Assembly: GCA_017591395.1 (NCBI GenBank)
Contig: WEDG01004059.1
Coordinates: 1 to 64,000, forward strand
Direction of reading: 5' to 3'
DNA: 64,000 bases
Origin: Schistocephalus solidus
Taxonomy: Eukaryota > Platyhelminthes > Cestoda > Diphyllobothriidea > Diphyllobothriidae
Shown piece by piece: positions 42,201-50,154 of the stretch (positions are counted from its first letter, which is position 1; each line of letters begins with the position of its first letter). The translations under genes and the position numbers were made by a program. Below the pieces are notes generated by a model. The model was not told the DNA's origin. It searched no databases and saw only the letters and a program-made list of their open reading frames with translations.

Positions 42201-45150
42201 TAACAGGTCGCGGGTTTGAATTCCGGGTGGGGCACCACCCGGGGTTGGGTATCGATGGCTAATCAGGCGGAAATTGCCGTTCCAGTCTCTATTCATCTGG
42301 CCTATTCTACTACTAGACGCTGTGCGGCTGCTAACGGGGCTCGAGCGTGAACCTCAAGGCAGAGCGGAACGAGTGAGTTCTGTTAGCGATCGGTGAGCAT
42401 TCATCAACGAATGCAAGTTTCTTTTCTGTGTAGATAATATCCTTGTGTTTAGTTAGTCTTAACCATAGGGTTAGTGTAAAAGCTAGGCCTAGGGTTGTGC
42501 TTGCGGTTAGTTAACCATTGAGTTAGGGTTAAGATCGTGGTCATGGTTTCGGTTTATGTCAGGGACATTGTTAGGGGCAGGACACGGAGATATTTACCTT
42601 CCCTGGAATTATGCGCAAAGCCAACTTTACTAATTCGGCGAGGCGTTTCTATGTCCGTGTCTGGTTTGGGGGGCCGTATGAATAACCCCTACCGACCTGC
42701 GCTTAGACCCTAGGCCCATTTCCTCCTTCATGCTTGACTCCTCGAGTCTCTGGCGAACGCTCGATTGACCACTATCAGTTACCTCCGACTGGCGTCCTCT
42801 GTATTTTGGACCCTGTCCACATTTTTTCAACACTCGCCCTCATGTGAACACATTGCAAGGCGCAAGATGTAAAGTGTGAGAGACAGGCAGGAGTTGGTTT
42901 GGAGCATGATTTATCGTATCTACAGCAGTTTTCTCAAACCCGAAATGAAGCAGGAGGTAGTACCGACAAAGAGAATGGAGACTGGGATACTTATTTCTGG
43001 CATACTAGACGTTGTCAGCCAACGGTTCCCAACCCAACGCTGAAATGGAACCCGAATTTATCGGTACTTGAGCATAAAGTCCAATGCCCTGCTACTAAGC
43101 CATGGGGCTGTTGTCCTGTCGGCTGCAATTGATAGCAGTAGATACGATCCCTGAGATAATAAATTTATTCACATAACGTTTCGGAGTCGTGCCCAAAACC
43201 CTCGTCAGACAGGCTCGTGCCTTGTAACAATCCCAGTGATGAGTCATGAGAGATTGTGATGACCATTTTTGGCTTATAAGTCGTCGTCGGCTACCCATGC
43301 TAAACCGCAGATTCGCATTATCCGGGATTGGAACACAGCCTTCGTCCGTTTATCTTCTGCGCGTCACACTGTTTATAGTAAGATGGGCTGAAATTCCGTA
43401 GGTGGGAGGGCAATTGCCCCAATTGACCCCATTTCCTCTTCTCTCTCCCATGCATCAGTGTGCTGTCCGAGCAGGTCAGACGTCTGATGTCTGAGATAAG
43501 GTGCAAGTGGCTGAGAGAACTGCAGCAGGCCGTCTACGCATGCCACACACACACACAACCCGACTCTCACACACAGAGGGAATGTTTTTTTGGTTTTTCG
43601 ATATTATGCATGTCCTTGAACAAAATATAACGTGTAGGCAAATGTTTAACTCGCTCTTATTTTAAGGTCTAAATTTGAAGACACAAATGCAACCCCCTTT
43701 TCATCTTATTTTGTTCGCTCAAGTATTGTTTTTCAAAAACTCCCACGAAGCTGGCTAACTAAATGTGCTAAAATACTGTACTCGGAACAATCAGGCACTT
43801 GGAATAGTCTATGATTTAGTTTTTAAAGGCCGCATTGTGACTGTCTTGAGCGGACAAAAACGCTGCCAAAAAGGCAAAAAAACATCTGCCCTCTAGACGT
43901 CGAAGCAAGCGCTCAAAATTGTTACGGCCTAACATCTGAGTTCGGGTGATCGGACCTTATTTTTCGGGGGCGAAGATGGCAATAAACTATCACCGGCACC
44001 CACGCGAGGCAATGCGGGAAACGTTGGTGCATCTTGAGGTGGAGGATTGGCCTGAAACATGTCGGCAACAGGATGGAACAACTCATAGCTGCTAAGATGG
44101 CAATGGAGGCTGGAATGACCATTTCCGGTTTACTATACGTCACCAACCAGCCATACCCGACCCAAGGTTTAAATGACCCGTCATTGGGCGCTAAGTAGTC
44201 CCACGCTCTACCACTGAACGTTGGCCAACCGACCACTGCTGGCATTTCAGCCGTCACGAACGACGATATCCATTGTGTGCCCCGCCAAATGGTAGGCGCA
44301 GGGACGATTAATTGGGCCGTCAGTTTAATTTATCGTGATGTTAGAATGTATCCGCATCTACCGCACACTCCTCTCGATCTCACTCTCCCTCTCTCGCCAA
44401 CCTAAGTCGGGTGTCAGGACAGAGTCAAGAAAAGTGCATGTGGGTGCGGGCGCAGTGGCTGGCAAAGCTAAGCAGCCCGTCTACGCGTGTCGCACACGCG
44501 CCTGTCCGCACACAAAGAATCAGGGTTTTACAGAAACCAGGGAGATGAGCTCGGATTCCAACGGAGTGTATGTTCTAGAAGGAGCCATTGCAGTTTGGTT
44601 CCGTCCTCTGATGAGGACCGATTTGTCCCGTCAGTCTCCGCACGCACAATTGGCTGCCTGCTAAGCACTTTAACCCACACCAGCCGTCTGATTCCACTTC
44701 AGTTGGAGCTGCGTCTCCTTTTTTTAATGATATTGAACCCTTACTAGTTCCATCCTTTTCGCTCTGTCTCCCATATTGTCAGGATCGATGCCAGAAGACC
44801 GAAGAAGCGGAGCGCAAAGGTGGAACTCCGTCAGAAGTTAGCCAAAGAGAAGCGCGGCGCCATTAGAGAGTTGCGTCGCGATGCTAGGTTCTTAGCTAAC
44901 TACGACCTTCAAAAGACCAAGGCCAGGTATGAGCTCCCCTTCGAATATACTGTAATCGCTGGACTTATTTTATTATGTTCTTTGTTATCTCAGTTCTGGG
45001 CATTTGTGCAGTGTGCGCTCATCTTTACTTTTTCGTTCTCGACAGGTCACAGTATCCATCCTAAATGCTGTCATTTTTTCTTATTTTAGTGATGAAATCC
45101 GGAAAAAGAAAACACAAGCCATCATAAACTCTATGCGGAGTATTGAGTAA
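30122..45150 (+). CDS. NOP14: NOP14, nucleolar protein of the small-subunit processome (eight exons found, central part not found)
   Basis: NOP14 works in the nucleolus in the U3 small-subunit processome, needed for 18S rRNA maturation and 40S assembly. Eight exons were built by protein likeness and splice signals: 30122-30211, 30258-30392, 33412-33523, 33571-33982, 37911-38281, 40533-40955, 44783-44926, 45090-45150. Phases agree at every junction except 33982 to 37911 (phase 2 into phase 0), so at least one exon is missing there. Recognisable parts are the basic start MTKFRNKVSLRQKSK; the ELKEFGKVGGMIDRRIG block; LLEKIAATKEQRLKRVEEN, which matches the charged 'ELIAKSKQEKRERQ' region; the helical core; and the C-terminal EKRGAIRELRRDARFLANY block, the strongest family signature. 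Animal NOP14 is about 850 residues; these exons give about 580, so roughly 250-300 residues are unaccounted for. The gene runs convergently toward UTP4. Confidence 0.85.
30258..30392 (+). CDS. NOP14: NOP14 exon 2
   Basis: Forty-five codons carrying HVLSRELKEFGKVGGMIDRR and SADAMLRRHIIEKL. These align with the conserved 'LLKEYKERDKSNVFRDKRFG...SPEEKMMKRFALE' region of NOP14. Donor GTGCGT at 30393; phase 0 on both sides. Confidence 0.8.
31535..31800 (+). mobile_element. Decayed LINE RT C-terminal tail in a NOP14 intron
   Basis: The plus strand reads KFGHVIRRPSH, then AGLNPMLPP and, after stops, GQLKTWLNIVRQC and TIHDITG. This is the 'rWfGHvlRrp....G.p.kTW...v..D' tail that closes many LINE RT proteins. 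Several stops. It lies in the large intron after NOP14 exon 2. Confidence 0.55.
33412..33523 (+). CDS. NOP14: NOP14 exon 3
   Basis: Starts after 'ttcaattgcag' and ends at GTAACC (33524). Encodes an acidic stretch (SDEFLNKSVGAMKASFDDEL). The next intron is 47 bp. The expected 'L.eDeELTHyGqsL' motif of NOP14 is not visible here or just before, so a small exon may lie between 30393 and 33411. Confidence 0.65.
33571..33982 (+). CDS. NOP14: NOP14 exon 4
   Basis: Starts after 'tttcctttag'. Encodes DSELFAGGLLSAVKPE (matching the 'AAHFGGGGGLL' block), then a long Lys/Glu/Arg-rich helix with LLEKIAATKEQRLKRVEENE and NADTEWSKKVRFMLEKLANL. Ends at GTATAT (33983), phase 2. The long antisense frame at 33644..34048 is its shadow. 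Confidence 0.85.
35690..36075 (+). repeat. Repeat family B, copy 1
   Basis: This is a roughly 390 bp repeat with five plus-oriented copies between 35.7 and 45.5 kb. Shared blocks are 'agttcgaccgtcggtttcgac', 'gtccaccgtatgct', 'gacttgcgc.tg.attag', 'gtcaagacagagtcaa.aagacc' and 'ggcatttgttatggga'. This copy contains all of them. It may be a SINE, because the 'gttcgacc' block looks like a pol III B box, but no A box was recognised. It lies in the NOP14 interval missing its exons. Confidence 0.6.
36495..36660. repeat. SINE A fragments, rearranged
   Basis: First part ('ggcactcactgatcgc' to 'ctagtagtataggcagaat') is the SINE A tail in its reverse orientation. It is followed by 'ctgaaatggccattccagtctct' in the opposite sense, so two fragments meet head-on. 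Confidence 0.45.
36855..37610 (+). mobile_element. RTE-like LINE fragment with internal deletion
   Basis: The plus strand reads HKAYLDSPTNANKAAFYRSR, LVQQRLLKMHDAWM, RKAEEIQGCVNRNE and LSADGTALLTNQGQVLQ. It then jumps directly to DFKDATIIHLHKKTGN, DNHKGISLLNIVGKIFDHVF and ESQCGFCRHRG of the RT domain, so the segment between endonuclease linker and RT is deleted. After a stop it continues with GLWKIMQKF and AVTNGVPVT before breaking off ahead of the catalytic box. It lies in the NOP14 stretch where central exons are expected. Confidence 0.75.
37911..38281 (+). CDS. NOP14: NOP14 exon for the helical core
   Basis: Starts after 'gtgagcag' in phase 0 and ends at the strong donor GTAAGT (38282). 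Encodes VAYIADLLSRLAPHNLTEMV, RGLLLAHILLEMIQSKI and GIFVPELVQFLTRLWTTLKT. These align with the 'CPILSLQDVVKGLFVCCLFLEYVALSQRFIPELINFLLGIL' region of NOP14. Confidence 0.85.
38455..38660 (+). repeat. Repeat family B, copy 2 (degenerate)
   Basis: Shares 'ggttcgatcgtc', 'gcagcgacttgcgcgtgaattag' and 'gatgtcaagac' with the other copies. The 3' end is truncated or diverged after about 38640. Confidence 0.55.
39516..39935. repeat. Degenerate (TAG/AGT)n triplet tract, ~420 bp
   Basis: Dominated by 'agtagtagta', 'attattagtagt' and 'ggtagtagt' units with many substitutions. It lies in the NOP14 intron before exon 40533. It has no coding value; the hydrophobic frames across it (poly-Val/Ile/Leu) are artefacts of the repeat. 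Confidence 0.85.
40065..40425 (+). repeat. Repeat family B, copy 3
   Basis: The best preserved copy: 'agttcgaccgtcg', 'gtccaccgtatgctcc', 'gcgacttgcgcgtgaattag', 'gtcaagacagagtcaagaag', 'gcgtgccaccaca' and 'ggcatttgttatgggagcg'. It ends just before NOP14 exon 40533. Confidence 0.6.
40533..40955 (+). CDS. NOP14: NOP14 exon for the distal helical region
   Basis: Starts after 'cccctctgtgtag' and ends at GTGAGT (40956). Joins the 38281 exon in phase (GA + G). Encodes ESIYRLRCLHRLVCLSRTLL and YTSIAYLPNPALQQVFSSMS, matching 'IRLSCLAVGLALLKRCVLMYGSLPSFHAI' of NOP14. It ends with the VGLVPQLEPQFDEK motif that corresponds to 'lklftPrf.e'. Confidence 0.85.
41625..41915 (-). repeat. SINE A (tRNA-derived), copy 1
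   Basis: Read on the minus strand it has a tRNA-like head ('catgactcaatggtgagagcgtt', 'gatcaacaggtcgccggttcga', the last an A/B-box pair of a pol III promoter). A family body follows ('gttgggtatggctggttga', 'ctagtctctgtgcggctgc'). The head resembles an arginine tRNA with the TCT anticodon ('GGACTTCTAA'), which is inference. Confidence 0.65.
41925..42190 (-). repeat. SINE A, copy 2
   Basis: Same family and orientation as the copy just before it. It carries 'cgatcggctacagaacgcactcgtcccgttgtgc', 'cagccatacccaactcc' and the reversed head 'aacctgttgatcagaagtt'. Confidence 0.65.
42190..42415 (+). repeat. SINE A, copy 3, inverted relative to copy 2
   Basis: Plus-oriented copy reading 'aacaggtcgcgggtttgaattc', 'gggtggggcaccacccggggttgggtat', 'cgctgtgcggctgcta' and 'cgatcggtgagc'. 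It abuts copy 2 head to head, making an inverted pair of about 220 bp per side. Confidence 0.65.
42945..43135 (-). repeat. SINE A, copy 4 (degenerate)
   Basis: Body landmarks 'accgacaaagagaatggagactgg' and a diverged tRNA-like head ('aagtccaatgccctgctactaagcc'). It is followed at 43150..43210 by 'acgtttcgga' and 'ccctcgtcagac', a word pair often seen at Penelope-like or LINE ends. Confidence 0.45.
44085..44235 (-). repeat. SINE A-like element with a different tRNA head
   Basis: The body 'ggctggaatgaccatttcc' and 'caaccagccatacccgaccc' matches SINE A. The head, read on the minus strand ('gttcagtggtagagcgtggg', 'cgcccaatgacgggtcattt'), differs from the arginine-like head of the other copies. 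The second promoter box is poor. Confidence 0.45.
44255..44540 (+). repeat. Repeat family B, copy 4
   Basis: Shares 'gtgtcaggacagagtcaagaa', 'cgcagtggctggcaaagctaa' and 'gtctacgcgtgtcgcacacg' with the family. The 5' block is diverged. It lies close upstream of NOP14 exon 44783. Confidence 0.5.
44783..44926 (+). CDS. NOP14: NOP14 C-terminal signature exon
   Basis: Starts after 'ccatattgtcag', ends at GTATGA (44927). Encodes ELRQKLAKEKRGAIRELRRD and ARFLANYDLQKTKA, equal to the hallmark 'HKhKREfKGAiRELRKDarFLA' of the NOP14 family. Phases match both neighbours. Confidence 0.92.
45090..45150 (+). CDS. NOP14: NOP14 last exon
   Basis: Starts after 'tcttattttag'. Encodes DEIRKKKTQAIINSMRSIE and a TAA stop at 45148-45150. 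It matches the 'rdaErkrKvkqifnsLatqe' end of NOP14, but stops a few residues earlier than the human protein. Confidence 0.85.
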
Positions 45151-45414
45151 CCTCCTCCCCTTTTCACGGTCCTCCAAAATTTGTTCTGTACAAATGAAAC
45201 ATAAATTAACATTACACCTAGCTGCGAACTGATTCTCATTCAAGGAAGGGATTTGCTCACAACTTCCTTTGGCAGCCGTAAGGAGGGGTTCGCCATGCAG
45301 GGAAATCAAGAGACGTTCACATATGCCGATAACATTCAGGCACCTATAACCAACCGTCAGTCAAGTGGATCCCATCGTGTTCTCCATGAGAACGCTCTGA
45401 TGAAGGGAAACATG

Positions 45415-45495
45415 ATAGTTCGACCGTCGGTTTCGACGAGGTCCACCGTGTGCCTCACAGCAAGGTAGCGCAGCGGCGGTAACTGGTGCGTGAAT
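45415..45495 (+). repeat. Repeat family B, copy 5 (5' fragment)
   Basis: Carries only the first blocks: 'agttcgaccgtcggtttcgac', 'gtccaccgtgtgcc' and 'tgcgtgaattag'. It starts about 265 bp after the NOP14 stop codon. Confidence 0.5.
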
Positions 45496-46342
45496 TAGAT
45501 CACGCCTGAGACTCGTATTTCGTTCAAGACCCACGAGGAGATCGAATATCAAACTTCACCAAAGAGAACTCAGATACCGATCACGGTCATCCGTCACATA
45601 AACGGCACGAAATAGTAACTTATCGCACCCAGAAGACAATTGCGCCATGAGCGTGCCATTGAAACCAGGGCCTTTTGTCGCTTCTTGAAGTATGCCTGGA
45701 TGTCGTTTCCCCTGAGGCCCTCGAAGCGCCGCAAGGAAGAATTCTGCGTAACACAAGCTGGCGAATTCTTTTGCAGCGCTCTATGGTAGGAACGTATACT
45801 TTACTGATTTTGATTTGGCAAAGAAAGTCTGCGTCAGTAGCCCGTATGCATTTACATAGGTATTCGGCAGAGCGCATGTCTCAGCCGATAGCACGTTAAA
45901 GTCAGTCAGATTTGTCCCGTCATGTATCATTACAGATTCGTCGGTCTCCAGTGGACAGTTAAATGTTGGTGACCACCTTCTCTTGTAGTCGGTCCATAAC
46001 ATACTACCGAGGGAAGCTGAGCCAGTTGCCACGCCGACCCCGCAGACCATAAAATAGAGATTGGTTTGGTGCCAGCTTTCGCCGGACGCGGTCAGGGGCA
46101 CATCCAACTGAATTTGACAGGGATACAGTCTCTCTAGTCGGTGGCTAGAGGGGAAGGGGAGTTAACTAGTTGTGTTCGTAACCAACAGTGCATTCGCTCG
46201 TAGGAAGGGACACCGGAGGATGGATAGAAGGCATCAAATTTCGAATATTCTCTTCAAGCGTAAGCTATATCCCGCAGCCTTATTGAACGATTGCGTAAAT
46301 ACAGGTTTCCAATAGTGTCCATTTAATCTCTCATCCTTGCAG
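45496..46342. other. Intergenic, unrecognised minus-strand frames
   Basis: Minus-strand frames 46107..45781, 45877..45620 and 45756..45556 look protein-like (SWHQTNLYFMVCGVGVA, then DFNVLSAETCALP and KGPGFNGTLMAQLSS) and could be one frame-broken old gene. I do not recognise the family and no splice structure was evident. It may be the remains of a transposon. Confidence 0.3.
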
Positions 46343-49300
46343 TCAGACGAATTTTACCCTGCTAAACCGGAGGCCCTTACTTCGTTACCGTCTCTGTTCA
46401 GGAGACATCTGCAGATTAGCGAAGTTGCGCGCATTACTCTCTACCGTGACTCAGCAGGTGCGTCATACCGTGTAAAACCAGACGACCGTGACTTTCTTCG
46501 CCCCTTCTTTAATTCGCAGAAGTGACCCAAACCGCAATGTTATCAGCGCGATCAAGACCTACAATACGTGGGTTAGTTATCCACCTCACTGGTGGAGTGG
46601 TTTGCCAATTGCATGTACATAGTATTGGTGAAAGGTATAACCCTGTGAATGCCGGAGGTGGAGGCTCCCCTGCATATTTAGTTCCTTAGGTTCGCCTTGA
46701 AGAGAACAACGCTCACGAGGAGAATTTATAAAATCGTACTTCATGATCGTTGTTACAGGACTGTCATCCTACTCGGTACCGACACCTAGTCCTTCGCATA
46801 CCGGTAGCGTGGTCACCGGTGCAAATCCGTAAGGCCTTATCCGATAAAATAGAGTCCACCTACTTCAGAGATATTATATAGGCAAGAATCGTCTGAACAG
46901 CTCTCTTCCCTTACAGATTATGAAAATTGGAGGAAAATACTTGCGAATCATCCAAGCGAACTAAGTCACCTGTTTGAGGCTCGCAAGACTCACTCAGCAT
47001 GGAAGTTGGTCATAACGTCCAAATTAACCTTCATATAGTAAATCGCCAAATTTCGACTTACATCGGTCCCAAATTTAACAAGAACCATTATAATTATCGG
47101 TAAAGTAGGCACTCGGAGGAAGAAACAGTACGCTAAGGCATGATTTACATTAAATTGGCAAAGTAGTCGATATTTGGCTGTACAAATCGCTCCAAGCTTA
47201 GCTTCTCCCGCGGCTATGTTCCAAAGCGTTTCTTATGGAGAGGGGCAGGTAGTTTGAGCAAAATCTCGGGCGTATCGATCTGCATTATAGCCACACGGTC
47301 CGGTAACACAGTCGCCTGGAGGGCCGTCTACAAGGTACAAATGCAAATGTTTAATATACATTGTATTCGCTATTGAATTACAGTGAGTAGTATGGATATC
47401 ATAGGTTTCGGATTATTCACGATCGAGAATGCGTGTACCTGGAATTTTGTGGACACCTTCATGCATAAGTCCTTTGCTTCTTTACTCTGCCCTCGCACAG
47501 CGATTTTAACATCCGAAGCCTTGTACGACTGAAAAATAGAAGGGATTCATTATATCTGACGTTTTTAACACACAAAAACTCGAAGTCATGATCTCAGGTG
47601 GACTCCATGCGAGCGCAAGTACACCTCTTTACCTCAACAACAGCCCTGCGCTTCTAGCCTTGAAATTAAATTCCTAGTTTTGTAAACATTGGAAACGAGA
47701 TGGCTACTCTGTTCCGTTACCATTGGGGACGTCACTTCAACCTGCCCTGTATGCCAGTCTCAGTTGGTTTCCGTCAAACATCTTTACACCCATCACAACG
47801 ATTGCTTCGTCAGGACTCCAAGGAAAACCGCCAACAGTGCCGACACACTGACAACCATGTTATACACTACCAGATTTGTTGTCGCGGGCAAAACATCCTA
47901 CGTGGGGATGTCACACCTCCCTTATGTAACATGTTTACTTTAGGGCGAAGTCTGGGAGATCATATGGTGTATTACATGCATGGACAACACTCAAGTCAAT
48001 ATGCCCAAACGCACAGTCCACTGATGGTGAATGAGGGAGGCCGACACAGAGGGATCAATCTTCACGATAAATATGGGTACTCCTCATTATAATAGATTTG
48101 ATACGCGCCAAAGGTCCGGGCTTGGAAATTTGCGAACGGACGGTTCAGTCCATCCTACACGGGACGGGCTGTAATGGATCCTTTTCCGTGTGTCACAGGT
48201 CCTCTAAATAAAACCTGCACGCGTGGAGTTACGAGACAATTCTTGTATGACACAGGTAGGCAGGCTATCCAGTTTTGCGAACCCACCCATCCCCCTCGTC
48301 GTCTTTAAGTTGTCTTGCTTTCAAAAAAACTATGACAGTATAAAAAGGAGGGAGGCTGATGCTGTGCAATTTTGCTTCATCATGAACTGAATATAGCTGC
48401 AGAAAAGTCCTGGCAGAGCACTAACAGGAATGGAACTCGATTCCTGTTGCTATCTGTGGATTCCAGGCTAGGAGGTTAGAAGGTGGGTGCAGAAATAGTA
48501 TATCATTCGAGTTAACGCTAAACTTCAGCCACTCATTGTTCAACTTTGACTTTAATATACTATAGTAGACAACTATAATAACAGCCAAATACTTGTGAAA
48601 CGAGCTGAATGTATTTTGACCGTTTTCTCGGTGTTCATGCAGAAAGTTTGGACTAAACTGTGTGTGTGATGGTTATTTTGAAATTATTCCCTTGATATCA
48701 CTATCCGACTTCTGCGCTCGTTTCGGCACCGAAAGATGCATACTGCTAGTTCTTCAGTAGCCCACACGAATATCCCCAGATTTATGATTTGGTCTCAACA
48801 ACAAAATAAGGCTCAACGACTCACAGAATGCCTGAGAAGCGCATAGCAGTGTTTATTAAAATGACCTCGATGACCATTTTGTAGTTTTGAGGACCTTGAA
48901 GCCTGACAAAATATTATTGGACTAAGGTGGGCTAAAATTTTGGTAGATAGGCGCTCACCAATCACCTAAGAGACTCACTCGTCCGGTTCTGTCTTTGGGA
49001 TCTCTCTCTTTCTCGAGCCCTGCCATCAGCTGCATAGCGGGAACATCACCGACAAAGACCAGAGAGACCGTTAGCATTGTCGATTGAGTTTTCAACTTTT
49101 GTCAAGATGGATCAGGGAACGCCAGTCCTGTGCGACCTTGAATATTTCCGATCACTATCGAAACACCCTGAGCTAGTAGCTTAACTGATGAGGTGATGGC
49201 TTAATGCACAAATAAGGGCAGGTTCGAACTATGCAGGGGGTCGGTATAGGGAAAGTTAGCTACGAATAATAATTACAGCCTGCCTTGGATTTCTAGTTCA

Positions 49301-49483
49301 GCTGGTGGGTGAGATCAAAAAAAGATTTTTACACGAATAACTGATAATTTTTAGTGTTGCCAAAGCAACTAACATGCTCAGTGGTTGTGAATTCTTACAA
49401 CGTGCTACCAAGTTGAGCCTAGATCGCGTTTTCGAAGACCCCTTAAGCGGTGATTTGAAGAAAACATTACAGGAAGACTAATG
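46343..49483 (+). CDS. Unrecognised gene, three candidate exons
   Basis: Three plus-strand blocks have good splice signals and matching phases. (1) 46343-46457, after 'ctcatccttgcag', ends at GTGCGT in phase 1; it encodes DEFYPAKPEALTSLPSLFRR and HLQISEVARITLYRDSA. (2) 46917 to about 47037, after 'cttcccttacag', ends at GTAAAT in phase 2; it encodes YENWRKILANHPSELSHLFE and ARKTHSAWKLV. (3) 49353-49483, after 'gataatttttag', runs to a TAA stop; it encodes NMLSGCEFLQRATKLSLDRV and FEDPLSGDLKKTLQED. The predicted fragment is about 122 residues, mostly helical and charged, and soluble-looking. I recognise no domain. Upstream exons and start were not found, and exon 3's link to the others rests only on phase. 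It lies between NOP14 and UTP4, same strand as NOP14. Confidence 0.4.
47038..48940. other. Putative intron, no other gene recognised
   Basis: Overlapping plus-strand frames at 47689..48092 are unrecognised and differ between frames. Two other possible small exons were seen: 47290-47335 after 'gcattatag' with donor GTACAA, and one from 47507 after 'cctcgcacag'. Neither is convincing. Confidence 0.3.
48945..49105 (-). repeat. SINE A tail fragment
   Basis: Shares 'ggtagataggcgctcacc', 'actcactcgtccggtt', 'cagctgcatagcg' and 'accgacaaagacc' with the tail of the other SINE A copies. The tRNA-like head is missing. Confidence 0.5.
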
Positions 49484-49869
49484 TGCCAATACACGTTTGA
49501 CTACTGTAAACATGTCCACGTGAACTCTAGTAGTTAGCTTAGGTTTGCGAAATCATCGGGTTACTCGTGTGATTGAAGTAGCACCTAAAATGTGATTATG
49601 AAACACTGCTAGTGAAAGTGAATTACGGCAAAATTGGAGCGGTCACCATCAGTAAACGAGTGTCACTAGGCCAGTATAAGCAGCCAACCACCCGTGTTCA
49701 TGTATTGCCCGAATTACCCATCCCAGCGATATTCATTTTCTAGCTATGTGTATACCCCAATTTTTAGTCTCTTTCCACCAAAGCCATGTTCAGGTCGACC
49801 AGAAATTTATAAACTATACTAACTCCCCAAAGCAGAAAAATTAGGATGTTTTAACAAGTAGATGAACAC

Positions 49870-50070
49870 TGCCGGCATACACAAAGGAGACTGAAATGGC
49901 CATTTCTAGCTCATTAGCCGTCACTAGCCAGTCATACCCAACCCCAGGTGGTGCACCACCCGAGGCTCGAACGCGCGACCTGCTGATCAAAAGTCTAACG
50001 CCCTAACCGTTGAGCCACAAACTCGCTGTCTTGTCAGTTTAGATCGGGAACGGGACGAGTGAGTTCCATT
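49870..50070 (-). repeat. SINE A, copy with intact tRNA-like head
   Basis: The minus strand reads 'gtggctcaacggttagggcg' (A box), 'gatcagcaggtcgcgcgttcgagcc' (B box), 'gggtggtgcaccacc' and 'ggttgggtatgactggc'. This is the clearest pol III promoter pair in the window. It lies 3' of the UTP4 stop codon. Confidence 0.65.
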
Positions 50071-50154
50071 AGGGGATGGTCAACTTTCAGTAAAGAATGG
50101 TCATGTGGTCAAAGGTTAGACTACTAAGTCATTAGGTGCTTAAAAATTGGAATT

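Noticed and set aside
47689..48092. Overlapping plus-strand frames up to 130 residues
   Set aside because: Two different frames are open over the same DNA, neither resembles a known protein, and no splice sites frame them convincingly.
49960..50040. A possible tRNA gene (A and B boxes present)
   Set aside because: The acceptor stem does not close and the same head with the same non-tRNA body occurs at several places, so it is a SINE head.
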